A stretch of 64,000 nt of DNA from Leisingera thetidis (GTDB taxonomy: Bacteria > Pseudomonadota > Alphaproteobacteria > Rhodobacterales > Rhodobacteraceae), in assembly GCF_025857195.1 (NCBI RefSeq), contig NZ_CP109787.1, positions 1,739,501 to 1,803,500 on the forward strand, given 5' to 3'. How positions within the stretch are numbered: position 1 is the first letter of the stretch; each line of letters begins with the position of its first letter. This document shows, in pieces, positions 44,746 through 54,299 of this stretch. The notes beneath the pieces were generated by a model. That model had not been told where the DNA came from. It was given only the letters and a program-made list of their open reading frames with translations, and did no database searches. Both the position numbers and the translations under genes were made by a program.

Positions 44746-47221
44746 ATTGCCTGGGGATGATCCGGGTGATGCCGACGGCGGCGGCGCGGGCCAGTTCCTC
44801 GTCCAGCGACATCGGGATGTATTCACCGCGCCGCCAGAGCTGCGCCATGTCGTCGTAATAGCGCGACAAGGGGTGGCCGGACTGGCCGGTCGAAACGATG
44901 AAGACAGAACTGTCCGGATCGGCAAAATCATAGACCCCGCGGTAGCCGGCGGCGTGCACGTTCTGGAACGGATCCGGGTCCTTGCCCGAGCTTTTGCCGC
45001 GCTGCAGGGTGTTGTCGCTGCCGCTGGTGGACTGGCGGATATTCACGAAATAGCGCAGCAGCGGCACATCACCCAGCACGGGGTGGTCCTGAGCGGCCTG
45101 ATGCGCGTCGCCCCAGCGCAGCGATTCCAGCGCGTCGCCATAGCGTTCTTCGATCCAGATCAGTGCATCGTCCAGCGCCAGCCGGGCCATGTCGGTGCAG
45201 CTTTCTTCCGGTGCGCTCTGGCGCACGTCGCACCAGGCAGAGGCGCCTTCCACATCGCGGTAAACCCGTTCGATGAACAATGGCTCCACATGGCGGAAGG
45301 ATTTGGCAACCGGTCCCAGCTCATCGGTAATCAGCCGGTTTTGCAGCGCCCGGACCCAGGCGGCGTAGATCAGCGGCTCCGGCAGGTGCTCGTTCATCTC
45401 GCCGTTCCATTCAGACAGCAGGGTCAGGGCAATCTGGCGCTGGCGCTCGCGGGTGCCGGCGGCGGCGGCCTCGCCGGTGAACCACAGGTTTGCACCAATC
45501 AGCGGCAAGAGGGTGCGGGCAGTGTATGACACCGTGTCCAGCTGCGCCTCGATGAAGCTGTCGCGGGTATGCACCTCGCGGTTCTGCATCAGTTTCTGCC
45601 AGCGGTGGATGCGCTGGGTGTCGCCCCAGTCAAAGGAGACATGATTGGGGAAGGGCCGGTCGAGGACCTTGTTGTTGGTATTGCCCAAAATGCCGCCGGC
45701 GGGGCGGAGGAACTCTGGATTTCCGGAATAGGGCGTGCGGCCCTGCCAGCGGTTTTCCGGCCGCCAGCCCTGGCTTGGCATGCGGCCCTTGCTCTGATGG
45801 GCCGCGTCACGCAGCGGGAAGGCGCCGACGGTCTTGAGCGCAATGGTGTCCCTGTCCGCCAGCGTCAGGTTCTGCGAGGGCGCGACGAACTCCTCGCCGG
45901 CGGCGATGGCCTCCTGCACCGAGGTGCTGCGCATCAGGTTTATCGCCGCGCTCATCGAGGTGTCGTTTGGGCTGAGCACGGTCCAGCTGAGCGACACGAC
46001 GTGGCTGGGCGGAGTGATCTCCGCAAGGTTGAACATGGAGCCGGGCAGCACCGGGCCATTGTCGGTCCAGCGCAGCGTCAGGGTGACGGGAGGCTCATCC
46101 TTGATCGTGATGATCGATGGGCGGGAGATGAACTCCTTGTATCCGTCAACCCCCAGGTATTCCTGGCGGTTTTCCGGGTTGAGCCGTTCGATGAACAGGT
46201 CCTGGTCATCGAGGTAGGAAGACGTGACGCCCCAGCCCAGGGTGTCGGACCGGCCGGTGATCACCGCCGGGATGCCGGGGATGGTGCCGCCGATCACCCC
46301 GCCGGTGCCCAGCTCCAGCCGCGCCAGGTACCAGACGCCCGGCGCGCTAAGGCCGAGGTGCGGGTCATTGGCCAGCAGCGTGCCGCCCGCCGCCGAGCGG
46401 CTGGGTGCCGCGGCCCAGGCGTTGGAGGCCCCAGCCAGCCCGCGCGGGGCAACCGGGAACAGCAGGCTGTCCGCTTCGGTGCTGTCCGCAGTCGCAAACT
46501 GCCGGGCTCCGGGCACAAGCTCGGCATATTCGGGCAGGGCGGCTAGGCCCGTGCCTGGCGCATCCGGCAGGATGTCCTTGATCCGGGCGGAGTCATTCAG
46601 AGCCAGCGAGGTGCGGGCACGCAGGATTTCTTCCTTCATGTGGCCGGAGAACTGCAGCGCCATCAGCTTCATGATGGCGATGCTGTCGGCGGGCTGCCAG
46701 GGGGCGACCGGCATGTTGAACAGGAACATCTCCGGCGCGCCGCGGCCAAGCGCGTCTTCGTTGATTTCTTGCAGCCGGGCGTTGACGCCGGCGGCGTAGG
46801 CCTTGAGCGCCGCCATGGCTTCCGGCGATTGCACCGCGACCGACTGCTGCGCCAGCCGGTAGATGTCCAGGCGGCGCAGGTAGGTGTCGGTTTCGACCGT
46901 GCGGGTGCCGAAGATTTCCGACAGGCGGCCCTGGGCGGTGCGGCGCATCACCGCCATCTGCCACAGCCGGTCCTGGGCATGGGCATAGCCAAGGCCGAAA
47001 TAGACATCCTCGTCGCTGGCGCCGAAACTGCCGAAGATATGCGGCACGTTGGCGTTGTCGCGGACAATCTCCACCGGGGAGGAGAGGCCGGGCAGGGCAA
47101 GCTGCTTGTTGTATTCGGGCAGCGACTGCGAGGCGAGGTAATAGACCAGCAGGGCGGCCAGAACGCTCAGCAGAATCAGGCCCGCAGCAAGACGCAGAAG
47201 CCAGCGGAAAAGATGTCCCAT
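44744..47221 (-). CDS. Penicillin acylase-family Ntn-hydrolase
   Basis: This 825-residue protein starts with a signal anchor (about 5-30) and has an alpha subunit, a spacer and a beta subunit that starts at Ser266 (SNAW), the Ntn nucleophile formed on autocleavage. Conserved beta-subunit motifs follow (NDPHL, TLGWGVTSSYLDDQDLF). Members cleave penicillins, cephalosporins or acyl-homoserine lactones; which one is not clear here. It is on the - strand with 116 bp to the divergent dehydrogenase. The stop overlaps the shared terminator. Confidence 0.9.
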   Translation of the reverse strand: MGHLFRWLLRLAAGLILLSVLAALLVYYLASQSLPEYNKQLALPGLSSPVEIVRDNANVPHIFGSFGASDEDVYFGLGYAHAQDRLWQMAVMRRTAQGRLSEIFGTRTVETDTYLRRLDIYRLAQQSVAVQSPEAMAALKAYAAGVNARLQEINEDALGRGAPEMFLFNMPVAPWQPADSIAIMKLMALQFSGHMKEEILRARTSLALNDSARIKDILPDAPGTGLAALPEYAELVPGARQFATADSTEADSLLFPVAPRGLAGASNAWAAAPSRSAAGGTLLANDPHLGLSAPGVWYLARLELGTGGVIGGTIPGIPAVITGRSDTLGWGVTSSYLDDQDLFIERLNPENRQEYLGVDGYKEFISRPSIITIKDEPPVTLTLRWTDNGPVLPGSMFNLAEITPPSHVVSLSWTVLSPNDTSMSAAINLMRSTSVQEAIAAGEEFVAPSQNLTLADRDTIALKTVGAFPLRDAAHQSKGRMPSQGWRPENRWQGRTPYSGNPEFLRPAGGILGNTNNKVLDRPFPNHVSFDWGDTQRIHRWQKLMQNREVHTRDSFIEAQLDTVSYTARTLLPLIGANLWFTGEAAAAGTRERQRQIALTLLSEWNGEMNEHLPEPLIYAAWVRALQNRLITDELGPVAKSFRHVEPLFIERVYRDVEGASAWCDVRQSAPEESCTDMARLALDDALIWIEERYGDALESLRWGDAHQAAQDHPVLGDVPLLRYFVNIRQSTSGSDNTLQRGKSSGKDPDPFQNVHAAGYRGVYDFADPDSSVFIVSTGQSGHPLSRYYDDMAQLWRRGEYIPMSLDEELARAAAVGITRIIPRQ

Positions 47222-47337
47222 CAGCGGTTGTTTTCCCTTGGGTTTTTGTCATTTCCATTGCCAGGCAGATTGCGCCCGGCGGCGGCGGTGGTAGGGTTGG
47301 CGCCAACATATGCGAAGACAGATCAGGGGAAAAGCAG

Positions 47338-48210
47338 ATGGCAAAAATCGCGTTTCTGGGGCTCGGGGTCATGGGCTATCCGATGGCCGGGCACCTGCAG
47401 GCCGCGGGCCATGACGTCACCGTCTACAACCGCACCGAAGCCAAGGCCAACGCCTGGGTTCGTGAGCATGGCGGGCGGTTTGCGGCCACCCCGCGCGCTG
47501 CCGCTGCCGGGGCCGAATTCGTGATGGCCTGTGTCGGCAACGATGATGACCTGCGCTCGGTCTGCCTGGGGCCGGATGGCGCCTTTGCCGGCATCGGCAA
47601 GGGCGCGGTGTTTGTCGACCACACCACGGTATCGGCCAAGGTGACGCGCGAACTTTACGCTGCAGCGCAGGCGCACGGGGCCGCCTTTGTGGATGCGCCG
47701 GTCTCCGGCGGCCAGGCCGGGGCGGAGAATGGCGTTCTGTCGGTCATGTGCGGCGGCGATGGCGACGCCTATTCCAAGGCAGAGCCGGTGATGGATGCCT
47801 ATGCCCGGATCTGCCGCCGGATTGGCGGCAGCGGTGCCGGTCAGATGACCAAAATGTGCAACCAGATCGCCATTGCCGGGCTGGTCCAGGGCCTGAGCGA
47901 AGCGCTGCATTTCGCCGAAAAGGCCGGTTTGGACGGGCGTGCGGTTGTTGAGGTGATCAGCCAGGGCGCGGCCGGCAGCTGGCAGATGGCCAACCGCTAT
48001 GAAACCATGCTCGACGACCACTTCGAGCACGGCTTTGCGGTGGACTGGATGCGCAAGGACCTGGGCATCTGCCTGGATGCCGCGGATGAAACCGGCGCCA
48101 GCCTGCCGGTGACCGCGCTGGTCGACCAGTTCTACAAGGATGTGCAGAAGATGGGCGGCGGGCGCTGGGACACCTCGTCGCTGGTCAAGCGGCTGCGCGC
48201 GCTGGACTGA
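47338..48210 (+). CDS. Beta-hydroxyacid dehydrogenase (3-hydroxyisobutyrate dehydrogenase family)
   Basis: This 290-residue protein has a Rossmann motif GLGVMGYPMAGHLQAAGHDV, the substrate segment DAPVSGGQAGAENG and the catalytic Lys region MTKMCNQIAIAG. It oxidises a short 3-hydroxy acid with NAD(P). Whether this is 3-hydroxyisobutyrate, tartronate semialdehyde or another acid is unclear. GGGGAAAAGC precedes the ATG. A hairpin follows, and the next gene is convergent. Confidence 0.93.
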   Translation: MAKIAFLGLGVMGYPMAGHLQAAGHDVTVYNRTEAKANAWVREHGGRFAATPRAAAAGAEFVMACVGNDDDLRSVCLGPDGAFAGIGKGAVFVDHTTVSAKVTRELYAAAQAHGAAFVDAPVSGGQAGAENGVLSVMCGGDGDAYSKAEPVMDAYARICRRIGGSGAGQMTKMCNQIAIAGLVQGLSEALHFAEKAGLDGRAVVEVISQGAAGSWQMANRYETMLDDHFEHGFAVDWMRKDLGICLDAADETGASLPVTALVDQFYKDVQKMGGGRWDTSSLVKRLRALD

Positions 48211-48224
48211 CCGGCAGCGGAAAA

Positions 48225-48252
48225 ATGGCCTTTCCCGCGGGGGAAAGGCCAT
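48225..48252 (-). terminator. Terminator of the SYLF gene (also facing the dehydrogenase)
   Basis: A perfect 12-bp stem (ATGGCCTTTCCC / GGGAAAGGCCAT) with a GCGG loop. The - strand continues TTTTT, so it best fits the SYLF gene, but it also lies past the + strand dehydrogenase. Confidence 0.85.
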
Positions 48253-48318
48253 GCCTTGGGCAGGGGTGTTTGTGTCCGGGAAGAAGCGGTGGCCGGACCG
48301 CCGCTTGGGCCGGCATGA

Positions 48319-48894
48319 TCAGGGGATGATGCGGGTGTATTTGGTGCCTTCCAATGTGGCGCCGACGCGCAGGCCCGCCTGGCCGAAGACCACTGCCAGA
48401 ACCGGCGAGGTCAGGGTGTTGGTGTCGGCTGTCAGCGCGTTGCCTTCGTCCTTGATCACATATTCCACATCGGCGCCTGCCGCCCAGCCGGAGGAGCGGC
48501 GGAAGCCCGCCAGCGCGCCTTCGGTCATGAAGAACAGCACATGGGCATATTGCTGGGCGCCGATCTGCAGGCCGGCATTGCCCTTGTAGGTGGCGTAATA
48601 GTCGACCGTGACGTCATTGATCCGCAGCGCGCCGCGGCCGTAGGCGCCGCCGAAGACGAATCCCGCCTCGGTTACCAGCGGCATTACCAGCATGCCGGTT
48701 GATTTTTCGGCCAAGGTGCGGGTGTTGGGGTATTGGCTGTACATCTGGTTCAGCGTGGCGTCGACGCGGGCATCGATTGTGGCGGCGTTGCTGTTGCCGA
48801 CGCCATTGCCGCAAGCGGCGGTAACGCCCGCGCCGGCCAAAGCAGTCAAGGCAAAGCCGCGGCGGGTCATGCGTGAAGAGGAAATATCGCTCAT
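48319..48894 (-). CDS. SYLF-domain Tat-type lipoprotein
   Basis: This 191-residue protein has a twin-Arg signal with a lipobox (TRRGFALTALAGAGVTAAC) and then a SYLF (YSC84) domain: LVMPLVTEAGFVFGGAYGRGAL, YYATYKGNAGLQIGAQ and VLFFMTEGAL. SYLF domains bind lipids; in bacteria their role is unclear. It is likely a membrane-anchored periplasmic protein. Confidence 0.8.
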   Translation of the reverse strand: MSDISSSRMTRRGFALTALAGAGVTAACGNGVGNSNAATIDARVDATLNQMYSQYPNTRTLAEKSTGMLVMPLVTEAGFVFGGAYGRGALRINDVTVDYYATYKGNAGLQIGAQQYAHVLFFMTEGALAGFRRSSGWAAGADVEYVIKDEGNALTADTNTLTSPVLAVVFGQAGLRVGATLEGTKYTRIIP

Positions 48895-49043
48895 ATTTCA
48901 GGTGCCTGTAATGATTTGCTCCAAGGCCGGTTTGGTCCGGCTCTGGCCTTTGTATACGCGGAAAACCGCTGCCTGTCATCCGCTGCAAGGCGGACATTGG
49001 CGGCTTCCCGCTGAATCGATCCGGCGCAGATGCGCCAGCGGCG

Positions 49044-50042
49044 TCAGCCGTTCAGAAGCCGTGCCGCAGCAGGTGCGAAATAGGTGAGCACCCCGTTGCA
49101 GCCCGCCCGTTTGAAGGCCATCAGGCTTTCCATCATCACTTTTTCGCCGTCGATCCAGCCATTCTGGGCTGCCGCCTGGATCATCGCGTATTCGCCGGAG
49201 ACCTGATAGGCATAGGTCGGCACCCCAAAGGCGGATTTCACCCGCTGGCAGATGTCCAGATACGCAATCCCCGGTTTGACCATTACCATGTCAGCGCCTT
49301 CCTGCAGGTCACGCTCGATCAGCCGCAGGGATTCGTCGCTGTTTCCGGGGTCCATCTGGTAGGTCTGCTTGTCGCCTTTCAGCGCGCCGGTTGCTCCGAC
49401 CGCATCGCGGAACGGCCCGTAATAAGCAGAGGCATATTTGGCCGAGTAGGACAGGATCGCCACATTGTGGTGGCCCGCCTGTTCCAGCGCGCTGCGCATG
49501 GCGCCAATGCGCCCGTCCATCATGTCGGACGGGCCGATGATGTCGGCGCCTGCTTCGGCCTGGGCCAGAGTCATCTTGACCAGCGCCTCGACAGTCGCGT
49601 CATTGACGATCTCGCCGTCAACGACATATCCGTCATGGCCGTTGACGTTGTAGGGGTCGAGCGCCACGTCCGTCATCACCGCGATGTCCGGCGCCGCCTG
49701 CTTGATCGCCCGGATAGCCCGGTTGGTCAGGTTGTCCGGGTTCCAGGCCTCGGCGCAATCCTCGGTCTTGAGCGACGCATCGGTGTAGGGAAACAGGCAG
49801 ATGGCCGGGATTCCCAGGGCCTGGGCCTCAACAGCCGCTTCGGCAATCCTGTCCACCGAGCGGCGCAGCACGCCGGGCATCGAGGCGACCGGTTCTTCCA
49901 TCCCTTCGCCCTCGCGGACAAACACTGGCCAGATCAAATCGGCTGCGGTCAGGGTGTTTTCCCGGACCAGATTGCGGATGGACTGGCTGGCACGGGTGCG
50001 GCGCAGGCGGGCGGCGGGAAAGGGCGCGACGGTGGGCTTCAT
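49044..50042 (-). CDS. hemB: Delta-aminolevulinic acid dehydratase (porphobilinogen synthase)
   Basis: This 332-residue enzyme makes porphobilinogen for heme and tetrapyrroles. Signatures include WPVFVREGEGMEEPVASMPGV, DVALDPYN, the catalytic Lys in MVMVKPG and YQVSGEYAMI. ATG 50042 follows GAGAGA; the open frame continues upstream without a good start. It is divergent from the SufBCD-component gene. Confidence 0.96.
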   Translation of the reverse strand: MKPTVAPFPAARLRRTRASQSIRNLVRENTLTAADLIWPVFVREGEGMEEPVASMPGVLRRSVDRIAEAAVEAQALGIPAICLFPYTDASLKTEDCAEAWNPDNLTNRAIRAIKQAAPDIAVMTDVALDPYNVNGHDGYVVDGEIVNDATVEALVKMTLAQAEAGADIIGPSDMMDGRIGAMRSALEQAGHHNVAILSYSAKYASAYYGPFRDAVGATGALKGDKQTYQMDPGNSDESLRLIERDLQEGADMVMVKPGIAYLDICQRVKSAFGVPTYAYQVSGEYAMIQAAAQNGWIDGEKVMMESLMAFKRAGCNGVLTYFAPAAARLLNG

Positions 50043-50226
50043 GGCGGTCTCTCGTTTGGGCTGGCCAATGGGTGGCACACAAGCCGCCCCGGGAACAAGA
50101 GGCACATTCGCCGCGCCGGAAAACTTGTGTGCCCTGCGGGCTTGCCTGCGGAGGATTCCCGGTTGATATAGGGCCGGTTACACAACACAGGCCCAGCGGG
50201 CCGGCAGCGGCAAGACGGGGGCTGGA

Positions 50227-50748
50227 TTGGACCTGCTTCATATTATCTATGAGATGATTGACCTGCGGTCTTTCTCCAACCTGTGGTATTGGATTTCGCT
50301 GGCGGTTCTCTGGTCGTCCGCCAGCCACTGGATCCTGGGGGTCCCTTACGACATGGTCTACCGGGCGCGGCGCAAGGGCGGCCAGGCGGAACAGGACCTG
50401 GAAGATATCGCCCGGGTCAACGTGAACCGGATGCTGTACATCGCCGAAGTGTCCGGCCCTTGGGTTGTTGCCTCGGCGTGTTTCCTGCTGTCGGCTCTTG
50501 CGACGCTCGGGTTTGTCTATCTGCTGGAGATTGCGCAGGCGGTGTTCATGCTGGCCTTTCCGATGTCCGTGGTCGGGCTGATCAGCTTTTTCACCGCGCG
50601 CCGGATCGCGCAGGAGGGGGCCTCGGGCGAAGTTTTGCGGAAGCGGCTGGCGTTTTGCCGGTTGTACATCCAATTCGTCGGCATGGTCTCAATTCTGGTC
50701 ACAGCGTTCTGGGGAATGTACCAGAACCTCATGATCGGGGCATTGTGA
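50227..50748 (+). CDS. Membrane protein annotated in relatives as 'component of SufBCD complex'
   Basis: This 173-residue protein has about four hydrophobic segments. It starts with MIDLRSFSNLWYWISLAVLW and has SHWILGVPYDMVYRAR, a pattern shared by Rhodobacteraceae proteins that carry this database name. Despite the name, no Fe-S or Suf motif is visible. TTG 50227 follows GGGGG, and an in-frame ATG at 50254 is the alternative. It lies 43 bp before mfd, so the two may be co-transcribed. Confidence 0.7.
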   Translation: MDLLHIIYEMIDLRSFSNLWYWISLAVLWSSASHWILGVPYDMVYRARRKGGQAEQDLEDIARVNVNRMLYIAEVSGPWVVASACFLLSALATLGFVYLLEIAQAVFMLAFPMSVVGLISFFTARRIAQEGASGEVLRKRLAFCRLYIQFVGMVSILVTAFWGMYQNLMIGAL

Positions 50749-50791
50749 CAGACGGGCGGACCCCGTTAAGGGCTTCTGGAAAGGATAAGGC

Positions 50792-53700
50792 ATGGCACAG
50801 CGTGCAATCACTATGGGCGGCGCGCCCGAAGGGTTCGATGCCCGGCTGATCCTGAAGGAAGCGCAGACATCCGGCGCGCCGGTGCTGCATGTGGCGCGCG
50901 ATGACAAGCGGATGGAAGCGATGCGGGCCGCATTGGCCTTTTTCGCCCCGGACATGCCGGTGTTCATCTTCCCGGGCTGGGACTGTCTGCCCTATGACCG
51001 GGTGTCGCCCAACGCCGATATCTCGGCGGCGCGGATGGCAACGCTGGCAGCACTGGTGCATCAGATGCCCAGCCAGTTCGTGCTGCTGACCACGCTCAAC
51101 GCGGCCAGCCAGCGGGTGCCGGCCCGGTGGGTTCTGCGCGAGGCTGCCTTTACCGCCCGTGTGGATCACCGGATTGATGAAAGCGCGCTGCGCAGCTTCC
51201 TGGTGCGCATGGGGTTTACCCAAAGCCCGACGGTGATGGAGCCGGGCGACTATGCGATCCGCGGCGGCATCATCGACATCTTCCCGCCGGGCGAAAGCGG
51301 CCCGGTGCGGCTGGACCTGTTCGGCGATGTGCTGGATGGCGCGCGGCGGTTCGATCCGGGCTCGCAGCGCACGACTGAGAAGCTCGAGGTGGTGGAACTG
51401 GCGCCTGTCTCGGAGGTCATTCTGGACGAGGCGGCAGTCACCCGGTTCCGGCAGAACTACCGGATCGAGTTCGGGGCAGCCGGTACTGACGACCCCTTGT
51501 ATGAGGCGGTGAGTGCCGGGCGCAAGCATCAGGGCATCGAACACTGGCTGCCGTTCTTTCACGAAAAGCTGGAAACGCTGTTCGATTACCTGCCGCAGGC
51601 CACCGTGACGCTGGACGACCAGGTGACACCGGCCCGGCTGGCGCGCTGGGAGACCATCAAGGACCAGTATGAGACCCGCAAGCATGCGATGGCGCAGAAA
51701 GGGCGGATCGATACTGTTTACAAACCGGCGCCGCCGGGGCTTTTGTACCTGGATGAAGCGGCTTGGGAGGCGGCGTCAGCAGAGCACCGCGTGGTGCAGC
51801 TCCATCCGCTGCCGCAGGCGTCTGGACCTGGCACCGTGGATGCCGGCGGGCGGATCGGCCGCAACTTCGCGCCGGAGCGGCAGCAGGAAAACATCAGCCT
51901 GTTTGGTGCCTTGGCGGATCATATTAAAGCGCGGATGCAAGAGGGTCCGGTACTGATCGCCTCTTATTCCGAAGGCGCGCGCGAACGTTTGACCGGCCTG
52001 ATCGAGGACGAGGGCCTAGCCGAAGCGATCCCGGTCATGGATGGCACCCGTATCGGCAAATCCGGACTGCATCTGGCGGTCTGGGCGCTGGAGCACGGGT
52101 TCGAGGCGCCGGACATGACGGTAATCTCGGAACAGGATGTTCTGGGCGACCGGCTGATCCGCGCGCTGAAGAAACGCCGCAAGGCGGAGAACTTCCTGAC
52201 CGAAACCCAGTCGCTCAGCCCCGGCGATCTGGTGGTGCATGTGGACCACGGCATTGGCCGCTACAAGGGGCTGGAGGTGGTGACTGCCGCGGGTGCGGCA
52301 CATGAATGCATCCTGCTGGAATATGCCGAACAGTCGAAGCTGTATCTGCCGGTCGAAAACATCGAGCTGCTGTCGAAATACGGCCATGAAGAGGGGCTGC
52401 TGGACCGCTTGGGCGGCGGCGCCTGGCAGGCGAAGAAAGCCAAGCTCAAGGAACGCATCCGCGAGATGGCGGACAAGCTGATCCGCATCGCCGCCGAGCG
52501 CGCCCTGCGCAAGGCGCCGGTGATGGACCCGCCGCCGCATGCCTGGGAGGAGTTTTCGGCACGCTTCCCGTATCAGGAAACGGATGACCAGCTGCGCACG
52601 ATCGAAGACGTGATGGAGGATCTGCACTCCGGCCTGCCGATGGACCGGCTGATCTGCGGCGACGTGGGCTTTGGCAAGACAGAGGTGGCAATGCGCGCGG
52701 CCTTTGTCGCCGCCATGTCGGGGCTGCAGGTGGCGGTGGTGGCGCCGACCACGCTGCTGGCCCGCCAGCACGCGGCGTCCTTCAAGGATCGTTTCCGTGG
52801 TTTTCCATTGCACGTCAGGCAGTTGTCCCGCTTCGTCAGCGCCAAGGAAGCCAGCCAGACCCGCGAAGGGCTGGCCAAGGGAACGGTCGATATCGTGGTC
52901 GGTACGCACGCGGTTCTGGCCAAGAACATCAAGTTCCAGAACCTTGGCCTGCTGATCATCGACGAAGAGCAGCATTTCGGGGTCGCCCACAAGGAACGGC
53001 TGAAGCAGCTGCGCAGCGACATTCACGTGCTGACCCTGACGGCAACTCCGATACCGCGCACGCTGCAGTTGTCGCTGACTGGCGTGCGCGATCTGTCCAT
53101 CATCGGCACGCCGCCGGTCGACCGGCTGGCCATCCGCACCTATGTGAGCGAATTCGACAGCGTCACCATCCGCGAGGCATTGCTGCGCGAGCATTACCGC
53201 GGCGGCCAGAGCTTTTACGTGGTGCCGCGCATCACCGACCTGCCGGAGGTCGAGGAATTCCTCAAGGCGCAGCTGCCGGAACTCACTTACGTGGTGGCGC
53301 ACGGGCAGATGGCGGCGGGCGAGCTTGATGACCGGATGAATGCTTTCTACGACGGCAAGTATGATGTGCTGTTGGCGACGACGATCGTGGAAAGCGGGCT
53401 GGATATCCCGACCGCCAATACGATGGTAGTGCACCGCGCCGACATGTTCGGCCTGTCGCAGCTTTATCAGATCCGCGGCCGGGTCGGGCGTTCGAAAACC
53501 CGCGCCTATGCCTATCTCACCACCAAGCCGCGCCAGCGGCTGACGCCGGCGGCCGAGAAACGCCTGCGGGTGCTGGGGTCGCTGGATACGCTGGGCGCGG
53601 GCTTTACCCTCGCTTCGCAAGACCTTGATATCCGGGGCGCCGGCAACCTCCTGGGCGAGGAGCAGTCCGGCCAGATGCGCGATGTCGGCTATGAACTGTA

Positions 53701-54247
53701 CCAGTCGATGCTGGAAGAGGCGATTGCCAAGATCAAGGCCGGCGGGATGGAGGGCCTCAGCGACGCCGACGACCAGTGGGCACCGCAGATCAACCTCGGC
53801 GTTCCGGTGCTGATCCCCGAGGATTACGTGCCGGATCTGGACGTGCGGCTGGGCCTGTACCGGCGTCTGTCGTCGCTCAGCACCAAGGTGGAGCTGGAGG
53901 GCTTTGCGGCTGAGCTGATCGACCGCTTTGGCAAGCTGCCGAAGGAGGTGAACACCCTGATGCTGGTGGTGCGGATCAAGGCAATGTGCAAACGGGCCGG
54001 GATTGCCAAGATGGACGGCGGGCCCAAGGGCGCGACGATCCAGTTCCACAACGACAAGTTCGCCTCCCCTCAGGGGCTGGTAGAGTTCATCCAGGCGCAG
54101 AATGGGCTGGCCAAGGTCAAGGACAACAAGATCGTCGTGCGCCGCGACTGGAAGAAGGACAGCGACAAGATCAAGGGGGCGTTCGCCATTGCCCGCGATC
54201 TGGCGGAGAAAGTCGTGGCGGAGAAGAAGAAGGCCAAGGCCGGGTAA
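50792..54247 (+). CDS. mfd: Transcription-repair coupling factor Mfd
   Basis: This 1151-residue protein has the UvrB-homology region, a CarD-like RNAP-interaction domain (about 465-560), a helicase motor with Walker A GDVGFGKTEVAM (about 620-631) and DEEQHFG (about 723), and the C-terminal TRCF domain. It removes stalled RNA polymerase and recruits UvrA. AAGGATAAGG precedes the ATG. The 52-bp gap to the TPR gene shows no clear terminator. Confidence 0.97.
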   Translation: MAQRAITMGGAPEGFDARLILKEAQTSGAPVLHVARDDKRMEAMRAALAFFAPDMPVFIFPGWDCLPYDRVSPNADISAARMATLAALVHQMPSQFVLLTTLNAASQRVPARWVLREAAFTARVDHRIDESALRSFLVRMGFTQSPTVMEPGDYAIRGGIIDIFPPGESGPVRLDLFGDVLDGARRFDPGSQRTTEKLEVVELAPVSEVILDEAAVTRFRQNYRIEFGAAGTDDPLYEAVSAGRKHQGIEHWLPFFHEKLETLFDYLPQATVTLDDQVTPARLARWETIKDQYETRKHAMAQKGRIDTVYKPAPPGLLYLDEAAWEAASAEHRVVQLHPLPQASGPGTVDAGGRIGRNFAPERQQENISLFGALADHIKARMQEGPVLIASYSEGARERLTGLIEDEGLAEAIPVMDGTRIGKSGLHLAVWALEHGFEAPDMTVISEQDVLGDRLIRALKKRRKAENFLTETQSLSPGDLVVHVDHGIGRYKGLEVVTAAGAAHECILLEYAEQSKLYLPVENIELLSKYGHEEGLLDRLGGGAWQAKKAKLKERIREMADKLIRIAAERALRKAPVMDPPPHAWEEFSARFPYQETDDQLRTIEDVMEDLHSGLPMDRLICGDVGFGKTEVAMRAAFVAAMSGLQVAVVAPTTLLARQHAASFKDRFRGFPLHVRQLSRFVSAKEASQTREGLAKGTVDIVVGTHAVLAKNIKFQNLGLLIIDEEQHFGVAHKERLKQLRSDIHVLTLTATPIPRTLQLSLTGVRDLSIIGTPPVDRLAIRTYVSEFDSVTIREALLREHYRGGQSFYVVPRITDLPEVEEFLKAQLPELTYVVAHGQMAAGELDDRMNAFYDGKYDVLLATTIVESGLDIPTANTMVVHRADMFGLSQLYQIRGRVGRSKTRAYAYLTTKPRQRLTPAAEKRLRVLGSLDTLGAGFTLASQDLDIRGAGNLLGEEQSGQMRDVGYELYQSMLEEAIAKIKAGGMEGLSDADDQWAPQINLGVPVLIPEDYVPDLDVRLGLYRRLSSLSTKVELEGFAAELIDRFGKLPKEVNTLMLVVRIKAMCKRAGIAKMDGGPKGATIQFHNDKFASPQGLVEFIQAQNGLAKVKDNKIVVRRDWKKDSDKIKGAFAIARDLAEKVVAEKKKAKAG

Positions 54248-54299
54248 GCAGGGCCAGGGAAAGCAAATTTCCCTAGTAAATGCATGTGCCGAAGTCTTC

